DNA of 64,000 nucleotides from Arcobacter aquimarinus. Its GTDB lineage: Bacteria > Campylobacterota > Campylobacteria > Campylobacterales > Arcobacteraceae. Location of the stretch: positions 682,001 to 746,000 of the forward strand of contig NZ_CP030944.1 in assembly GCF_013177635.1 (NCBI RefSeq), in the 5' to 3' direction. Under the pieces are notes generated by a model. It saw only the letters and a list, made by a program, of their open reading frames with translations. It searched no databases and was not told the DNA's origin. Below, piece by piece: positions 28,451 to 36,485 of the stretch. A program made the translations under genes and the position numbers. The first letter of the stretch is position 1. Each line of letters begins with the position of its first letter.

Positions 28451-29103
28451 TATCTAGAATATTTAAAAATTTTTCCTTTATACGGTTCATCTAAATAATC
28501 TGTATTTTCAGGTTCAAATGATATACAGTTAAAGCCATATTTTTCCATTTTGCTTGTAAATTTAGCTTGATATCCTCTATTTGGATTTACTAAAATAACC
28601 TTACAATTCAAATTTGCATGGGCATTTATAAAACTTGATAATAATTCAGGATGGTTTCTTTCATATAATAAATCACTACCTATGATAAGATCAAATTTTC
28701 CTAATTTATCTGAATAGTTATTCTTCCAATCTACTCTTACAAAAGGTATTTCTTCATCTTCATTTAGTTCTGTATTAATATCTAAGAATTTTTCAGCTTC
28801 AGGATGATAATCTGTTGCAGTTATGTCAGCGTCGAGATGGTTTAAAATCAGACTTGATAAGCCTATGCCACAACCAACCTCTAAGATTCTTTTATTTTTG
28901 AAATCATAGTCATAAATAAAATTAGCTAGAACTTCGCTAGAAGGCCAAAGAACTCCAAAAAGTGACCAAGATGCACTTGAAATACCTAGCTTTTCAGCTA
29001 TTTTATTTTCATCTTTAAATTGTTGTTTATCTTTCAATGTCCTTAGATGAATATCATCTTCCCCAAACTCAATGGTTTGATATTTAAATCTAATATTTTT
29101 CAT
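28450..29103 (-). CDS. Class I SAM-dependent methyltransferase
   Basis: A 217 aa Rossmann-fold methyltransferase. Motif I is ILEVGCGIGLSSLIL (about residues 75-89), motif II DITATDYHPEA, and the post-II acidic segment FDLIIGSDLLYERNHPEL. The combination resembles the Methyltransf_16 group (protein lysine or small-molecule methyltransferases such as ETFB-KMT). The substrate is unknown. Its start lies inside a 27-residue ORF that overlaps it by 14 bases and supplies the better SD. Confidence 0.85.
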   Translation of the reverse strand: MKNIRFKYQTIEFGEDDIHLRTLKDKQQFKDENKIAEKLGISSASWSLFGVLWPSSEVLANFIYDYDFKNKRILEVGCGIGLSSLILNHLDADITATDYHPEAEKFLDINTELNEDEEIPFVRVDWKNNYSDKLGKFDLIIGSDLLYERNHPELLSSFINAHANLNCKVILVNPNRGYQAKFTSKMEKYGFNCISFEPENTDYLDEPYKGKIFKYSR

Positions 29104-29173
29104 GACTCTGGTAAAGCTCTAATACTTTTTCTAAATTTAACCATTTCATAGGTTTCATATTTTGTTTTTTCAT
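29090..29173 (-). CDS. Short ORF overlapping the methyltransferase start
   Basis: A 27-residue ORF (begins MKKQNMKPMKWLNLEKV, ends YQSHEKY) with SD AAGGAATTGCG before ATG. It ends 14 bases inside the methyltransferase gene, an arrangement that allows coupled translation. The methyltransferase start itself has no SD. The peptide matches nothing I recognise; the WLNLEKVLELY segment faintly recalls the N-terminus of Fic/Doc proteins, so it could also be a gene remnant. Confidence 0.45.
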   Translation of the reverse strand: MKKQNMKPMKWLNLEKVLELYQSHEKY

Positions 29174-29518
29174 CGCAATTCCTTAAATTTTTTTGGCTTA
29201 ATAAAAAGTTTGATTTATATAAAGTAGAGTTTAAATATAGTTATAAATAAAGGTAAACAATATATTTTCAAACCCATATATTGCCTTTGGATTGATTCTA
29301 TCCAAAAAATTATTTTAAAGCAAATTTATCTAAGTTTTTAATGACAAAAGATGTATTTTCAATAAAAGGAATTTAGAAGAAAATCTTAATACTAATATAA
29401 TATATGATATTTTTTGATTTTGAATCATAGAATAATTAAGAAAATAATAAAGTTAATTTTAATTATGAAAATAAAATTGTGATAATATTAAAAAATTAAA
29501 ATAGAAAAAAGTAGAAAT
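29174..29518. other. 345-base gap without a gene, with two competing hairpins
   Basis: No ORF with a plausible SD is present. Two stems are visible: CAATATAT/ATATATTG (29258-29265 with 29276-29283, extended by AAAGG/CCTTT around a four-base bulge) and TTTGGAT/ATCCAAA (29286-29292 with 29300-29306). They overlap at 29286-29288. The 3' half is extremely AT-rich and probably holds the promoter of the next gene (TGTGATAATATT near 29476). Confidence 0.5.
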
Positions 29519-30835
29519 ATGAGTAAATGTAGTTGTAATGATAGTGATAAATGTATTTTACATTGTGAAAAAGATGATTGGTATGAAATTGATGATAATG
29601 GAAATAAAAACTGGGATAAATCAGAAGGAAATATAAACTTATTTTGGAAGATATTCTATGAAAAATATGATTCAATACAAATTTTATTTGTAATAAAAAA
29701 TGTTGTATTTCCTAAATTTGAATCGCAAGGCTTAGCTAAACAAAGTCCTAGAAAAATAGTATTTGAATATATAAATAATTCTTTAAAATTTGAAAATTGT
29801 ACTTTTGAAGATGAAATATCTTTATATAAATATATACATAAATTAGAATTTAAAGAATGTAAATTTTTAGCTAATTTTGAATTATCAAAAAATGATATTG
29901 AAAAAGGACTTACTTTTATAAATTGTACTTTTAACAAAAACTTAATTTTAAAAAATGTTACATTTAAAATAGGTTCAAAAGTTAGAATTAAAAATTGTTC
30001 GATGATTGAAAATGTAAATTTTGAAAATACAACATTTGAAGATTTAGCTGATTTTAATAAAACATGTTTTAATGAGATTAATTTTTATAAGACTACATTT
30101 GAAGATATATCAGTTTTTACTGAAACAATATTTAATAAAAAAGTAGATTTTAAACATACTACTTTTGAGAAACTATCTATCTTTAGAAATTCTGAGTTTA
30201 TAGATTCAATAAATTTAAAAGATGCAATTTTTAAAGAAAAAGCAAATTTTTTAGAAATTAAAACAGATGTTTCAAATCGTGAAACAGCAAGAATAATAAA
30301 AGACTCTTTTGAACAACAAAACAATATTATTGAAGCCAATAAATTTTATGCTTTAGAGATGAAATCAAGAGAAAAAGAGTTAGATTTTAAAGAAAATTTT
30401 TTTGAATGGTTAGTTTTTAAAATTCATGGTTTAGCTTCAAATCATTCACAAGATTGGATTTTAGCTCTATTTTGGATAATTTCATTTACATTCTCTTTTT
30501 TAACAATGGATTTTGTTAATACCCATTATTTAACTCATATTGTAGATTATATTTTAATAGATTTATTGATTTTTATAGGATTTGTTTATGGAAGTTATTT
30601 AACTATTGAATATGAAAAAATAAATAAATTTTGCTATATTGGAATATATTATATTTTTTATGCTTTTTTTTCAGGGGATTGGCTTTTAAAATGTTTTAGC
30701 AACAAATTAAATCCATTTTCAATAATGACAGGAAATGAAGAATTAACTTTTAGTGGTTTGATTTATAAAATTATCATTGCATATCTAATCTATCAATTAA
30801 TTATCTCTATTCGTCAAAATACAAGAAGAAAATAG
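29519..30835 (+). CDS. Cys-rich pentapeptide-repeat membrane protein
   Basis: A 438 aa protein of unknown function. The N-terminus carries a tight Cys/His cluster, CSCNDSDKCILHCEK (residues 4-18), that looks like a metal site. Residues about 90-260 hold irregular pentapeptide-type repeats (FENTTFEDLADF, FYKTTFEDISVF, FKHTTFEKLSIF), which fold as a right-handed beta helix. The C-terminal 150 residues hold about four hydrophobic segments (from WILALFWIISFTFSFL at about 309 to IIIAYLIYQLIISI). It looks like a cytoplasmic repeat domain tethered to a channel-like membrane part; this is inference from layout. Confidence 0.7.
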   Translation: MSKCSCNDSDKCILHCEKDDWYEIDDNGNKNWDKSEGNINLFWKIFYEKYDSIQILFVIKNVVFPKFESQGLAKQSPRKIVFEYINNSLKFENCTFEDEISLYKYIHKLEFKECKFLANFELSKNDIEKGLTFINCTFNKNLILKNVTFKIGSKVRIKNCSMIENVNFENTTFEDLADFNKTCFNEINFYKTTFEDISVFTETIFNKKVDFKHTTFEKLSIFRNSEFIDSINLKDAIFKEKANFLEIKTDVSNRETARIIKDSFEQQNNIIEANKFYALEMKSREKELDFKENFFEWLVFKIHGLASNHSQDWILALFWIISFTFSFLTMDFVNTHYLTHIVDYILIDLLIFIGFVYGSYLTIEYEKINKFCYIGIYYIFYAFFSGDWLLKCFSNKLNPFSIMTGNEELTFSGLIYKIIIAYLIYQLIISIRQNTRRK

Positions 30836-30922
30836 ATGATAATAAAATCTTTCAAAATGAAATATATTTTATTTGAAAAACTATTTTACACTATAATAAA
30901 ATAAATTTTAAAAGGAAAAAAG

Positions 30923-31246
30923 ATGTTCGGAGTAATATTTGAAGTTGAAATAAAAGAAAACAAAAAGAATGAATATTTAAGTATCGCAGCTATTTTAAAA
31001 GAACAGTTAGTAAAGGAAGAAGGTTTTATATCAATTGAAAGGTTTCAATCATTGGTAAATGAAAACAAGCTTTTATCTTTATCTTTTTGGGAAGATGAAA
31101 AATCAATTTTAAATTGGAAGAAAAATCTTGACCATTTTGCAGCCCAAAAAAAAGGTAGAGAGTCAATTTTTAAAGATTATAGAATACGAGTTGTTGAGGT
31201 AAAAAGAGATTACACTTTACAATCAAGTGATTTCCAAGATAGATAG
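30923..31246 (+). CDS. Antibiotic biosynthesis monooxygenase (ABM) domain protein
   Basis: A small 107 aa protein with a ferredoxin-like dimeric alpha-beta barrel of ABM type: MFGVIFEVEIKENKKNEYLS at the start, EEGFISIERFQSL in the middle, and LLSLSFWEDEKSILNWKKNLDH toward the end. Members oxidise quinol-like or haem substrates, but many have no known role. It lies six bases before the AlkD-like gene and is probably co-transcribed with it. Confidence 0.85.
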   Translation: MFGVIFEVEIKENKKNEYLSIAAILKEQLVKEEGFISIERFQSLVNENKLLSLSFWEDEKSILNWKKNLDHFAAQKKGRESIFKDYRIRVVEVKRDYTLQSSDFQDR

Positions 31247-31251
31247 AAAAT

Positions 31252-32337
31252 ATGGCAGAACAATTAAAAAATTTATATTCAAAAGAGTTTATTGAAAAAC
31301 TATCAAATAAACTTTTATCAATTTATTCTGATTTTAAAAAAGAAGATTTTATAAACTCTATTTTTGATAATACTTGGCAAGATTTAGAACTAAAAGCAAG
31401 GATGAGATATATCTCTACAACTTTACATAAATTTTTACCTTTTACATATAAAGAGCAACTTGAAATACTAAAAAAAGTAAAAAAGGATTTTGGTGGACTT
31501 GAAGCTATGATTTTTCAAGATTTTGTAGAAGTTTTTGGGCTTGATGATTTAGATGAATCACTAAAAGCTTTAGAAATTTTTACTGTAAATTCAAGTAGTG
31601 AGTTTGCAATAAGACAGTTTATTTTGAAATATGAAGATAAAACTATGAAGCAAATGAAACTTTGGGCAAAATCACAAAATGAACATATAAGAAGATTAGC
31701 TAGTGAAGGGTGTCGTCCAAGACTTCCTTGGGCAGTTGCTTTGCCAAAATTCAAGCAAAATCCTGCAAAAGTTTTAGAAATAATAGAATTCCTAAAAAAT
31801 GATACTTCAAAATATGTTCAAAAATCTGTAGCAAATAATCTAAATGATATCTCAAAAGATAATCCAGATTTGGTGCGAAAGTTTGTAGAAAAAAATCTAG
31901 GTATTTCAAAAGAACTTGATTGGATTTGTAAACATGGTTGTCGTACACTTTTGAAAAAAGGGGATAAAGAAGTATTAGATTTGTTTAATTTTGATAAATC
32001 TCATCATATAAATCTCACGAATTTTTGTTATGATAAAACTATATTTTTGAATGAAGATTTTAATTTTTCATTTGAGATAAGTTCAGATGAACTTATTGGA
32101 AATATTAGAGTTGAATATGTTATTTATTATTTAAAATCAAATAATAATCATAATAAAAAAGTTTTTATGATTAGTCAAAATCATATAGAATCAACAAAAA
32201 AAATATTTCAAAAAAAACAGAGTTTTAAAAATATGACAACGAGAAAACACTATATTGGAACGCATTTCATAGGAATTTTGATAAATGGTGTAGAAGTTTT
32301 AAAAAAGGAATTTTTCTTAAATGACCCCCGCAATTAA
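31252..32337 (+). CDS. AlkD-like DNA alkylation repair protein
   Basis: A 361 aa protein built of helical HEAT-like repeats over residues 1-245. The segment MKQMKLWAKSQNEHIRRLASEGCRPRLPWAVALP near residue 130 is the hallmark of this DNA-alkylation-repair group, followed by KYVQKSVANNLNDISKDNP. The C-terminal 110 residues are beta-rich and common in this subgroup. AlkC/AlkD proteins remove alkylated purines by base excision; glycosylase activity is inferred from the family. It has a weak SD and overlaps ybaK by 17 bases. Confidence 0.88.
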   Translation: MAEQLKNLYSKEFIEKLSNKLLSIYSDFKKEDFINSIFDNTWQDLELKARMRYISTTLHKFLPFTYKEQLEILKKVKKDFGGLEAMIFQDFVEVFGLDDLDESLKALEIFTVNSSSEFAIRQFILKYEDKTMKQMKLWAKSQNEHIRRLASEGCRPRLPWAVALPKFKQNPAKVLEIIEFLKNDTSKYVQKSVANNLNDISKDNPDLVRKFVEKNLGISKELDWICKHGCRTLLKKGDKEVLDLFNFDKSHHINLTNFCYDKTIFLNEDFNFSFEISSDELIGNIRVEYVIYYLKSNNNHNKKVFMISQNHIESTKKIFQKKQSFKNMTTRKHYIGTHFIGILINGVEVLKKEFFLNDPRN

Positions 32338-32788
32338 TTTACTTAAAAAAAATAAGTGTGATTTTAAAATTCACAAATATGACCACGACCCTGAGTGTAC
32401 AAATTTTGGTGATGAAGCTGTAGAAAAATTGGGATTAGATGCTAATCAAGTATATAAAACTTTACTTGTAGAATTAACACCAAAAGAGTTGGTAGTTTGT
32501 GTTTTACCTGTTGCAAATCAGCTTTCATTAAAAGAGGTCGCTTCTGTTTTTGATGTTAAAAAAGCTGTGATGGCTGCTAAAGATGAAGCACAAAAAGTAA
32601 CTGGTTATTTACTTGGAGGAATTTCACCTTTGGGTCAAAAAAAAGTACATCGAACAGTTTTGGATGAAAGTGTAAATACCTTTAAAACGATTTTTATAAG
32701 TGGTGGAAAAAGAGGTGTTGATATAGAAGTAAATCCCAATGATTTAAAAAAATTACTAAATGCAAAGATTGGAAAAATAGTTTCTTAA
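32321..32788 (+). CDS. ybaK: Cys-tRNA(Pro)/aminoacyl-tRNA deacylase YbaK
   Basis: A 155 aa YbaK/EbsC protein that clears Cys from mischarged tRNA(Pro). Family features are the N-terminal NLLKKNKCDFKIHKYDHDP, the conserved VYKTLLVE with the catalytic Lys, and GYLLGGISPLGQKK. It starts inside the preceding alkylation-repair gene (17-base overlap) and is followed by the gdh promoter region. Confidence 0.93.
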   Translation: MTPAINLLKKNKCDFKIHKYDHDPECTNFGDEAVEKLGLDANQVYKTLLVELTPKELVVCVLPVANQLSLKEVASVFDVKKAVMAAKDEAQKVTGYLLGGISPLGQKKVHRTVLDESVNTFKTIFISGGKRGVDIEVNPNDLKKLLNAKIGKIVS

Positions 32789-32864
32789 AAATAATAATTA
32801 TTTAACAAATATTTAAGATTTAAAAGGTAGTATCTATAAAAAACTCTTTTTTAAGGATTTAAAT

Positions 32865-35800
32865 ATGGCTACACACGATATTAATGCTATTTGTTCTCAA
32901 ATTTTAACAACTGAAGATTTAGTTGTTGAAGAAGAACTTTTTCAAGAAGTTATAAACAATAAAATTGTTACAAAAATCTTGGATAATAAAGGCTCAAAAT
33001 ATATAAAAATTTTCTCAAAAGAGCAACTATTTTTATCCCATATAACACCGCTTTTACATAATTTTGGTTTTGAAATAATTGATGAAGTTACATATAATGT
33101 TATGGATAAAAAAGATACTATTTTTATTTCGAGATTTAATCTAAGTAATCCAAATCTAGAAAAAATTGAATTAGCAAAAAGTAACATTGAAGATATAATA
33201 ACTTTTTCTTTAAAAGACACAACAGTAAAACATTCAAAAGCATTTTCATTAGTTTATGAAGAGAATTTTGATTTAAAAAAGATAAATATACTAAGAGCTT
33301 TTATAGAGTATATCGGACAAGCTGTACTTACTATAAATACAGCAGCAATATTAAATGCTTTAACTACACATCATGAAATAACAGCTTTATTTATAGAGTA
33401 TTTCATAACAAAATTTGATCCAAAAATAAAAAATAGAAAAAATCAACTTGAAAATATAGAAGAAAATATAAAAGAAAAAATAAAACTTGTGCCACATATT
33501 TTAGATGATAGAATTTTGAATTTGATGTTATCACTTTTAAAATCTCTTTTAAGAACAAACTACTTTTTAAATAGACAAACTATCTCTTTCAAAATTGATA
33601 CTAAAACATTTGGTAAAGATTTAAAAGGTTTACAGCCAAATTTAGAAAACTTTATTTATCACAGTGATTTTTATGGAGTTCATTTACGAATGACAAAGGT
33701 TTCAAGAGGAGGACTAAGATGGTCCGATAGACATGATGATTATAGACAAGAAGTAAAATCATTGATGATTACTCAAGAAGGTAAAAACTCTATTATTATT
33801 CCAAATGGAGCTAAAGGTGGGTTTGTAATAAATAAAGATTCAAGTGAAGTTACAAAAGATTATTTTAAAGAGATTTATTCATTTTATATAAATGCAAATC
33901 TTGATTTAGTTGATAATATGATTGATGGAGAAGTTGTTAAAAATCCAGATGTTGTTTGTTATGATGAAGATGATGCTTATTTTGTAGTTGCAGCTGATAA
34001 GGGAACGGCTTCTATGAGTGATGTTGCAAATGGTATAGCAAAACAGAGAAATTTTTGGTTAGGTGATGCCTTTGCAAGTGGTGGAAGTAATGGTTTTGGA
34101 CATAAAGAGTTAGGAATAACAGCGCGAGGTGCTATGGTTTCAACTACTAGATTTTTCATAGAAGAGGGAATTGATATTCATAAAGATGAAATTAGTGTTG
34201 TTGGAATTGGTTCTATGAGTGGAGATGTTTTTGGAAATGGTATGCTTGAATCTGAAAAATTCAAACTTGTTGGAGCTATTTCTCAAAAAGAGATATTTAT
34301 TGACCCAAATCCTGATATTAAAAAATCATATCAAGAGAGAAAAAGACTTTTTGAATCACGTGATGGTGGTTGGGCAAATTACGATTTATCATTGATTTCA
34401 AAAGGTGGTGGGATTTTTAAAAGAAGTGATAAAGAAATAGAGTTAAGCAGTGAGATTCAAAAGCTTATTAAATGCACAAAAAAGAGTATTTCAGGTGAAG
34501 AGTTATGTAGAAAACTTTTAACTTTAGATGTTGATTTATTGTTTAATGGAGGAGTTGGAACTTACGTTAAAGCAAGTGATGAAAATAATCTTGATTTAGG
34601 TGATAAACAAAATGAAGCTGTAAGAGTTGATGCCTGTGATTTAAGAGCAAAAATTGTTTGTGAAGGTGGTAATTTAGGATTTACTCAAAAAGCAAGAATG
34701 GAGTATGCATTAAATGGCGGAAGAATAAATCAAGATGCAATTGATAATGCAGGTGGAGTTAATACTTCAGACCATGAAGTAAATTTGAAAATTTTACTTA
34801 ATATCATAAAAAATCAAGGTATTTTAAATGAAAAACAAGCAAATGAAACACTTCATTCATTAAAAGAACAAGTAGTTCAACTTGTTTTAAAAAGCAACTA
34901 TGACCAAGCTTGTATGATTTCTATTGATGAGCAATTCTCAAGAAAATATCCAAATGATTATATAAAATCAATAGAAGTTTTAGAAAATAATGTAGAAGCT
35001 TTTAATAGAAGAGATTTTTATGTTCCTAAAAATGAAAATTTAAGTGATATTATTGATATAAATGGTTCTATCGTTAGACCTGTTTTATCATCTTTATTAT
35101 CATATAGTAAGATTTTTATGAAGAAAATTTTATTGGATTCTACTTTAGTTGATGAGCCATTTGCATTACAATATTTGTTTAGATATTTCCCTCAATCATT
35201 TGTGGGAGCTTATGAACAACAAATTATAAATCATCCATTAAAAAGAGAAATCATTGCTACAATGATGGCTGATATTGTAATAAATCATCAAGGAATAACT
35301 TTCTTATCAGATTATGCAAAACTTGGAAATGATAAATTTTTATTGAAAATAAAATCATATCTAGTTGTAAAACTTTTATTTGGTTCAAAAGAAATAAGAC
35401 AAAAAATATATGACCAAGATACTATTATGAGTGTTGATGTTCAATATAAACTTATAAATAAACTTGAATATATTTTATATGCAAGTACAAAATGGATGGT
35501 AAAGTATCTTCAAAAAAATCAATTAGATGCAGCTCATATACTTGACCATAAAACGGAACTTTTTACTTTATTATCAGAAGTTCATAAACAAAAAGTTGAA
35601 GTTTTAATAAAAGATGATGATGCTTTCAATAAATTTTATAGTGTTATTGATTATTTAAGATTTGCAATTGCAGCTATTATTATAAAAGAGAATACTCCCC
35701 ATTCTTTCAAAGATGTAATAGTTTTATTTTATTCATTAATCCATGAATTTAATATTTTAGAAATGATAATGTCATTAAATAAAGTAAAAATAGCAAATTC

Positions 35801-36050
35801 TGTGGATATGGCACTTAGAAATCAAGTTTTACAATTTATTGAGTATATTGTTGTTCATTACACAAAAAGGGTATTAGATTTTCAAAGGGTAAATGAAGCA
35901 CCTGATGTTGCTTTTACAAACTTTATAGCAAATGAAAAAGATAAATTTCATAAAATTAGGGAACATTTAGATACATTTATGACAAAAGAGAATAAAGAGT
36001 TAAAAGATATTGCTGTAACTGTAAATCAATTGATGGTGTCTTTAATATAA
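32865..36050 (+). CDS. gdh: NAD-specific glutamate dehydrogenase, large type
   Basis: A 1061 aa enzyme that oxidatively deaminates glutamate to 2-oxoglutarate. The catalytic core lies at about residues 260-700: RMTKVSRGGLRWSDRHDDYRQEV, NSIIIPNGAKGGFVI with the substrate-binding Lys, and GIGSMSGDVFGNGM of the Rossmann fold. It belongs to the large NAD-GDH class but is much shorter than the 180-kDa forms because the long N-terminal regulatory region is reduced to some 250 residues. The C-terminal helical domain is complete. It is monocistronic. Confidence 0.93.
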   Translation: MATHDINAICSQILTTEDLVVEEELFQEVINNKIVTKILDNKGSKYIKIFSKEQLFLSHITPLLHNFGFEIIDEVTYNVMDKKDTIFISRFNLSNPNLEKIELAKSNIEDIITFSLKDTTVKHSKAFSLVYEENFDLKKINILRAFIEYIGQAVLTINTAAILNALTTHHEITALFIEYFITKFDPKIKNRKNQLENIEENIKEKIKLVPHILDDRILNLMLSLLKSLLRTNYFLNRQTISFKIDTKTFGKDLKGLQPNLENFIYHSDFYGVHLRMTKVSRGGLRWSDRHDDYRQEVKSLMITQEGKNSIIIPNGAKGGFVINKDSSEVTKDYFKEIYSFYINANLDLVDNMIDGEVVKNPDVVCYDEDDAYFVVAADKGTASMSDVANGIAKQRNFWLGDAFASGGSNGFGHKELGITARGAMVSTTRFFIEEGIDIHKDEISVVGIGSMSGDVFGNGMLESEKFKLVGAISQKEIFIDPNPDIKKSYQERKRLFESRDGGWANYDLSLISKGGGIFKRSDKEIELSSEIQKLIKCTKKSISGEELCRKLLTLDVDLLFNGGVGTYVKASDENNLDLGDKQNEAVRVDACDLRAKIVCEGGNLGFTQKARMEYALNGGRINQDAIDNAGGVNTSDHEVNLKILLNIIKNQGILNEKQANETLHSLKEQVVQLVLKSNYDQACMISIDEQFSRKYPNDYIKSIEVLENNVEAFNRRDFYVPKNENLSDIIDINGSIVRPVLSSLLSYSKIFMKKILLDSTLVDEPFALQYLFRYFPQSFVGAYEQQIINHPLKREIIATMMADIVINHQGITFLSDYAKLGNDKFLLKIKSYLVVKLLFGSKEIRQKIYDQDTIMSVDVQYKLINKLEYILYASTKWMVKYLQKNQLDAAHILDHKTELFTLLSEVHKQKVEVLIKDDDAFNKFYSVIDYLRFAIAAIIIKENTPHSFKDVIVLFYSLIHEFNILEMIMSLNKVKIANSVDMALRNQVLQFIEYIVVHYTKRVLDFQRVNEAPDVAFTNFIANEKDKFHKIREHLDTFMTKENKELKDIAVTVNQLMVSLI

Positions 36051-36072
36051 GAAAATTTTATAATTTATATAT

Positions 36073-36105
36073 AAAGTTTTTATTAGATATACTAATGAAA
36101 ACTTT
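36073..36105 (+). promoter_or_regulatory. Hairpin in the leader of the 69-residue gene
   Basis: Arms AAAGTTTTTATTAG and CTAATGAAAACTTT (one G-T wobble) with loop ATATA lie five bases before the SD GGAG. No T-tract follows, so it looks like an mRNA-leader structure rather than the gdh terminator. Confidence 0.5.
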
Positions 36106-36120
36106 AAAAAGGAGTTAATT

Positions 36121-36330
36121 ATGAGTAAGTTAAATAATGGTGAACCTAGTTTACATAATATTGATGACTATAATGGAAAAGAGTCAAAAGAGAAAAAGAA
36201 CACTGTAAGATTAGTAATTATTCTTTGTTTAGTTGTAGCTGCTTTTGTGGTTTACTTCAAATCAACATCAGTTCCAACAGACTATGTGGGAACTCCTGAA
36301 AATCCAGGTATAAATACTACTAAAAAATAA
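36121..36330 (+). CDS. Small single-span membrane protein
   Basis: A 69 aa protein with a strongly hydrophilic, charged N-terminal half, one membrane helix (about residues 31-46, LVIILCLVVAAFVVYF) and a short tail (VPTDYVGTPENPG). The SD is strong (AAAAAGGAG). I do not recognise the family. It is bordered by a leader hairpin and a 38-base terminator-like palindrome, so it is probably transcribed alone. Confidence 0.75.
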   Translation: MSKLNNGEPSLHNIDDYNGKESKEKKNTVRLVIILCLVVAAFVVYFKSTSVPTDYVGTPENPGINTTKK

Positions 36331-36340
36331 AACCCTAATA

Positions 36341-36378
36341 AGATAAAAGAATTTGAAAATTTTCAAGTTCTTTTATCT
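36341..36378 (+). terminator. Long hairpin after the 69-residue gene
   Basis: A 38-base palindrome (outer arms AGATAAAAGAA / TTCTTTTATCT, inner TTGAAAATTTTCAA, one T-G wobble). It has no T-tract after it and is close to perfect, so it may serve as terminator on both strands. Confidence 0.7.
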
Positions 36379-36440
36379 AAGGGCACTTCTAATATACTAC
36401 ACATAATTTACAAATATTTTTAAAATAAAAGGAAATTTAA

Positions 36441-36485
36441 ATGAAAAAAACAGATGATAAGTCTTATATTAAATGCAAATGTTAG
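36441..36485 (+). CDS. 14-residue ORF ending KCKC before the SagB-type gene
   Basis: The ORF encodes MKKTDDKSYIKCKC and has the only good SD here (AAAAGGAAATTTAA, 36427-36440). It overlaps the first 13 bases of the next gene in another frame, so ribosomes would terminate next to that gene's start and could re-initiate. The peptide ends in two Cys. It may be a coupling leader only; a peptide substrate is speculative. Confidence 0.5.
   Translation: MKKTDDKSYIKCKC

Noticed and set aside
29341-29376. ATG ACA AAA ... short ORF of 11 codons
   Set aside because: No SD and no recognisable content; chance ORF in AT-rich DNA.
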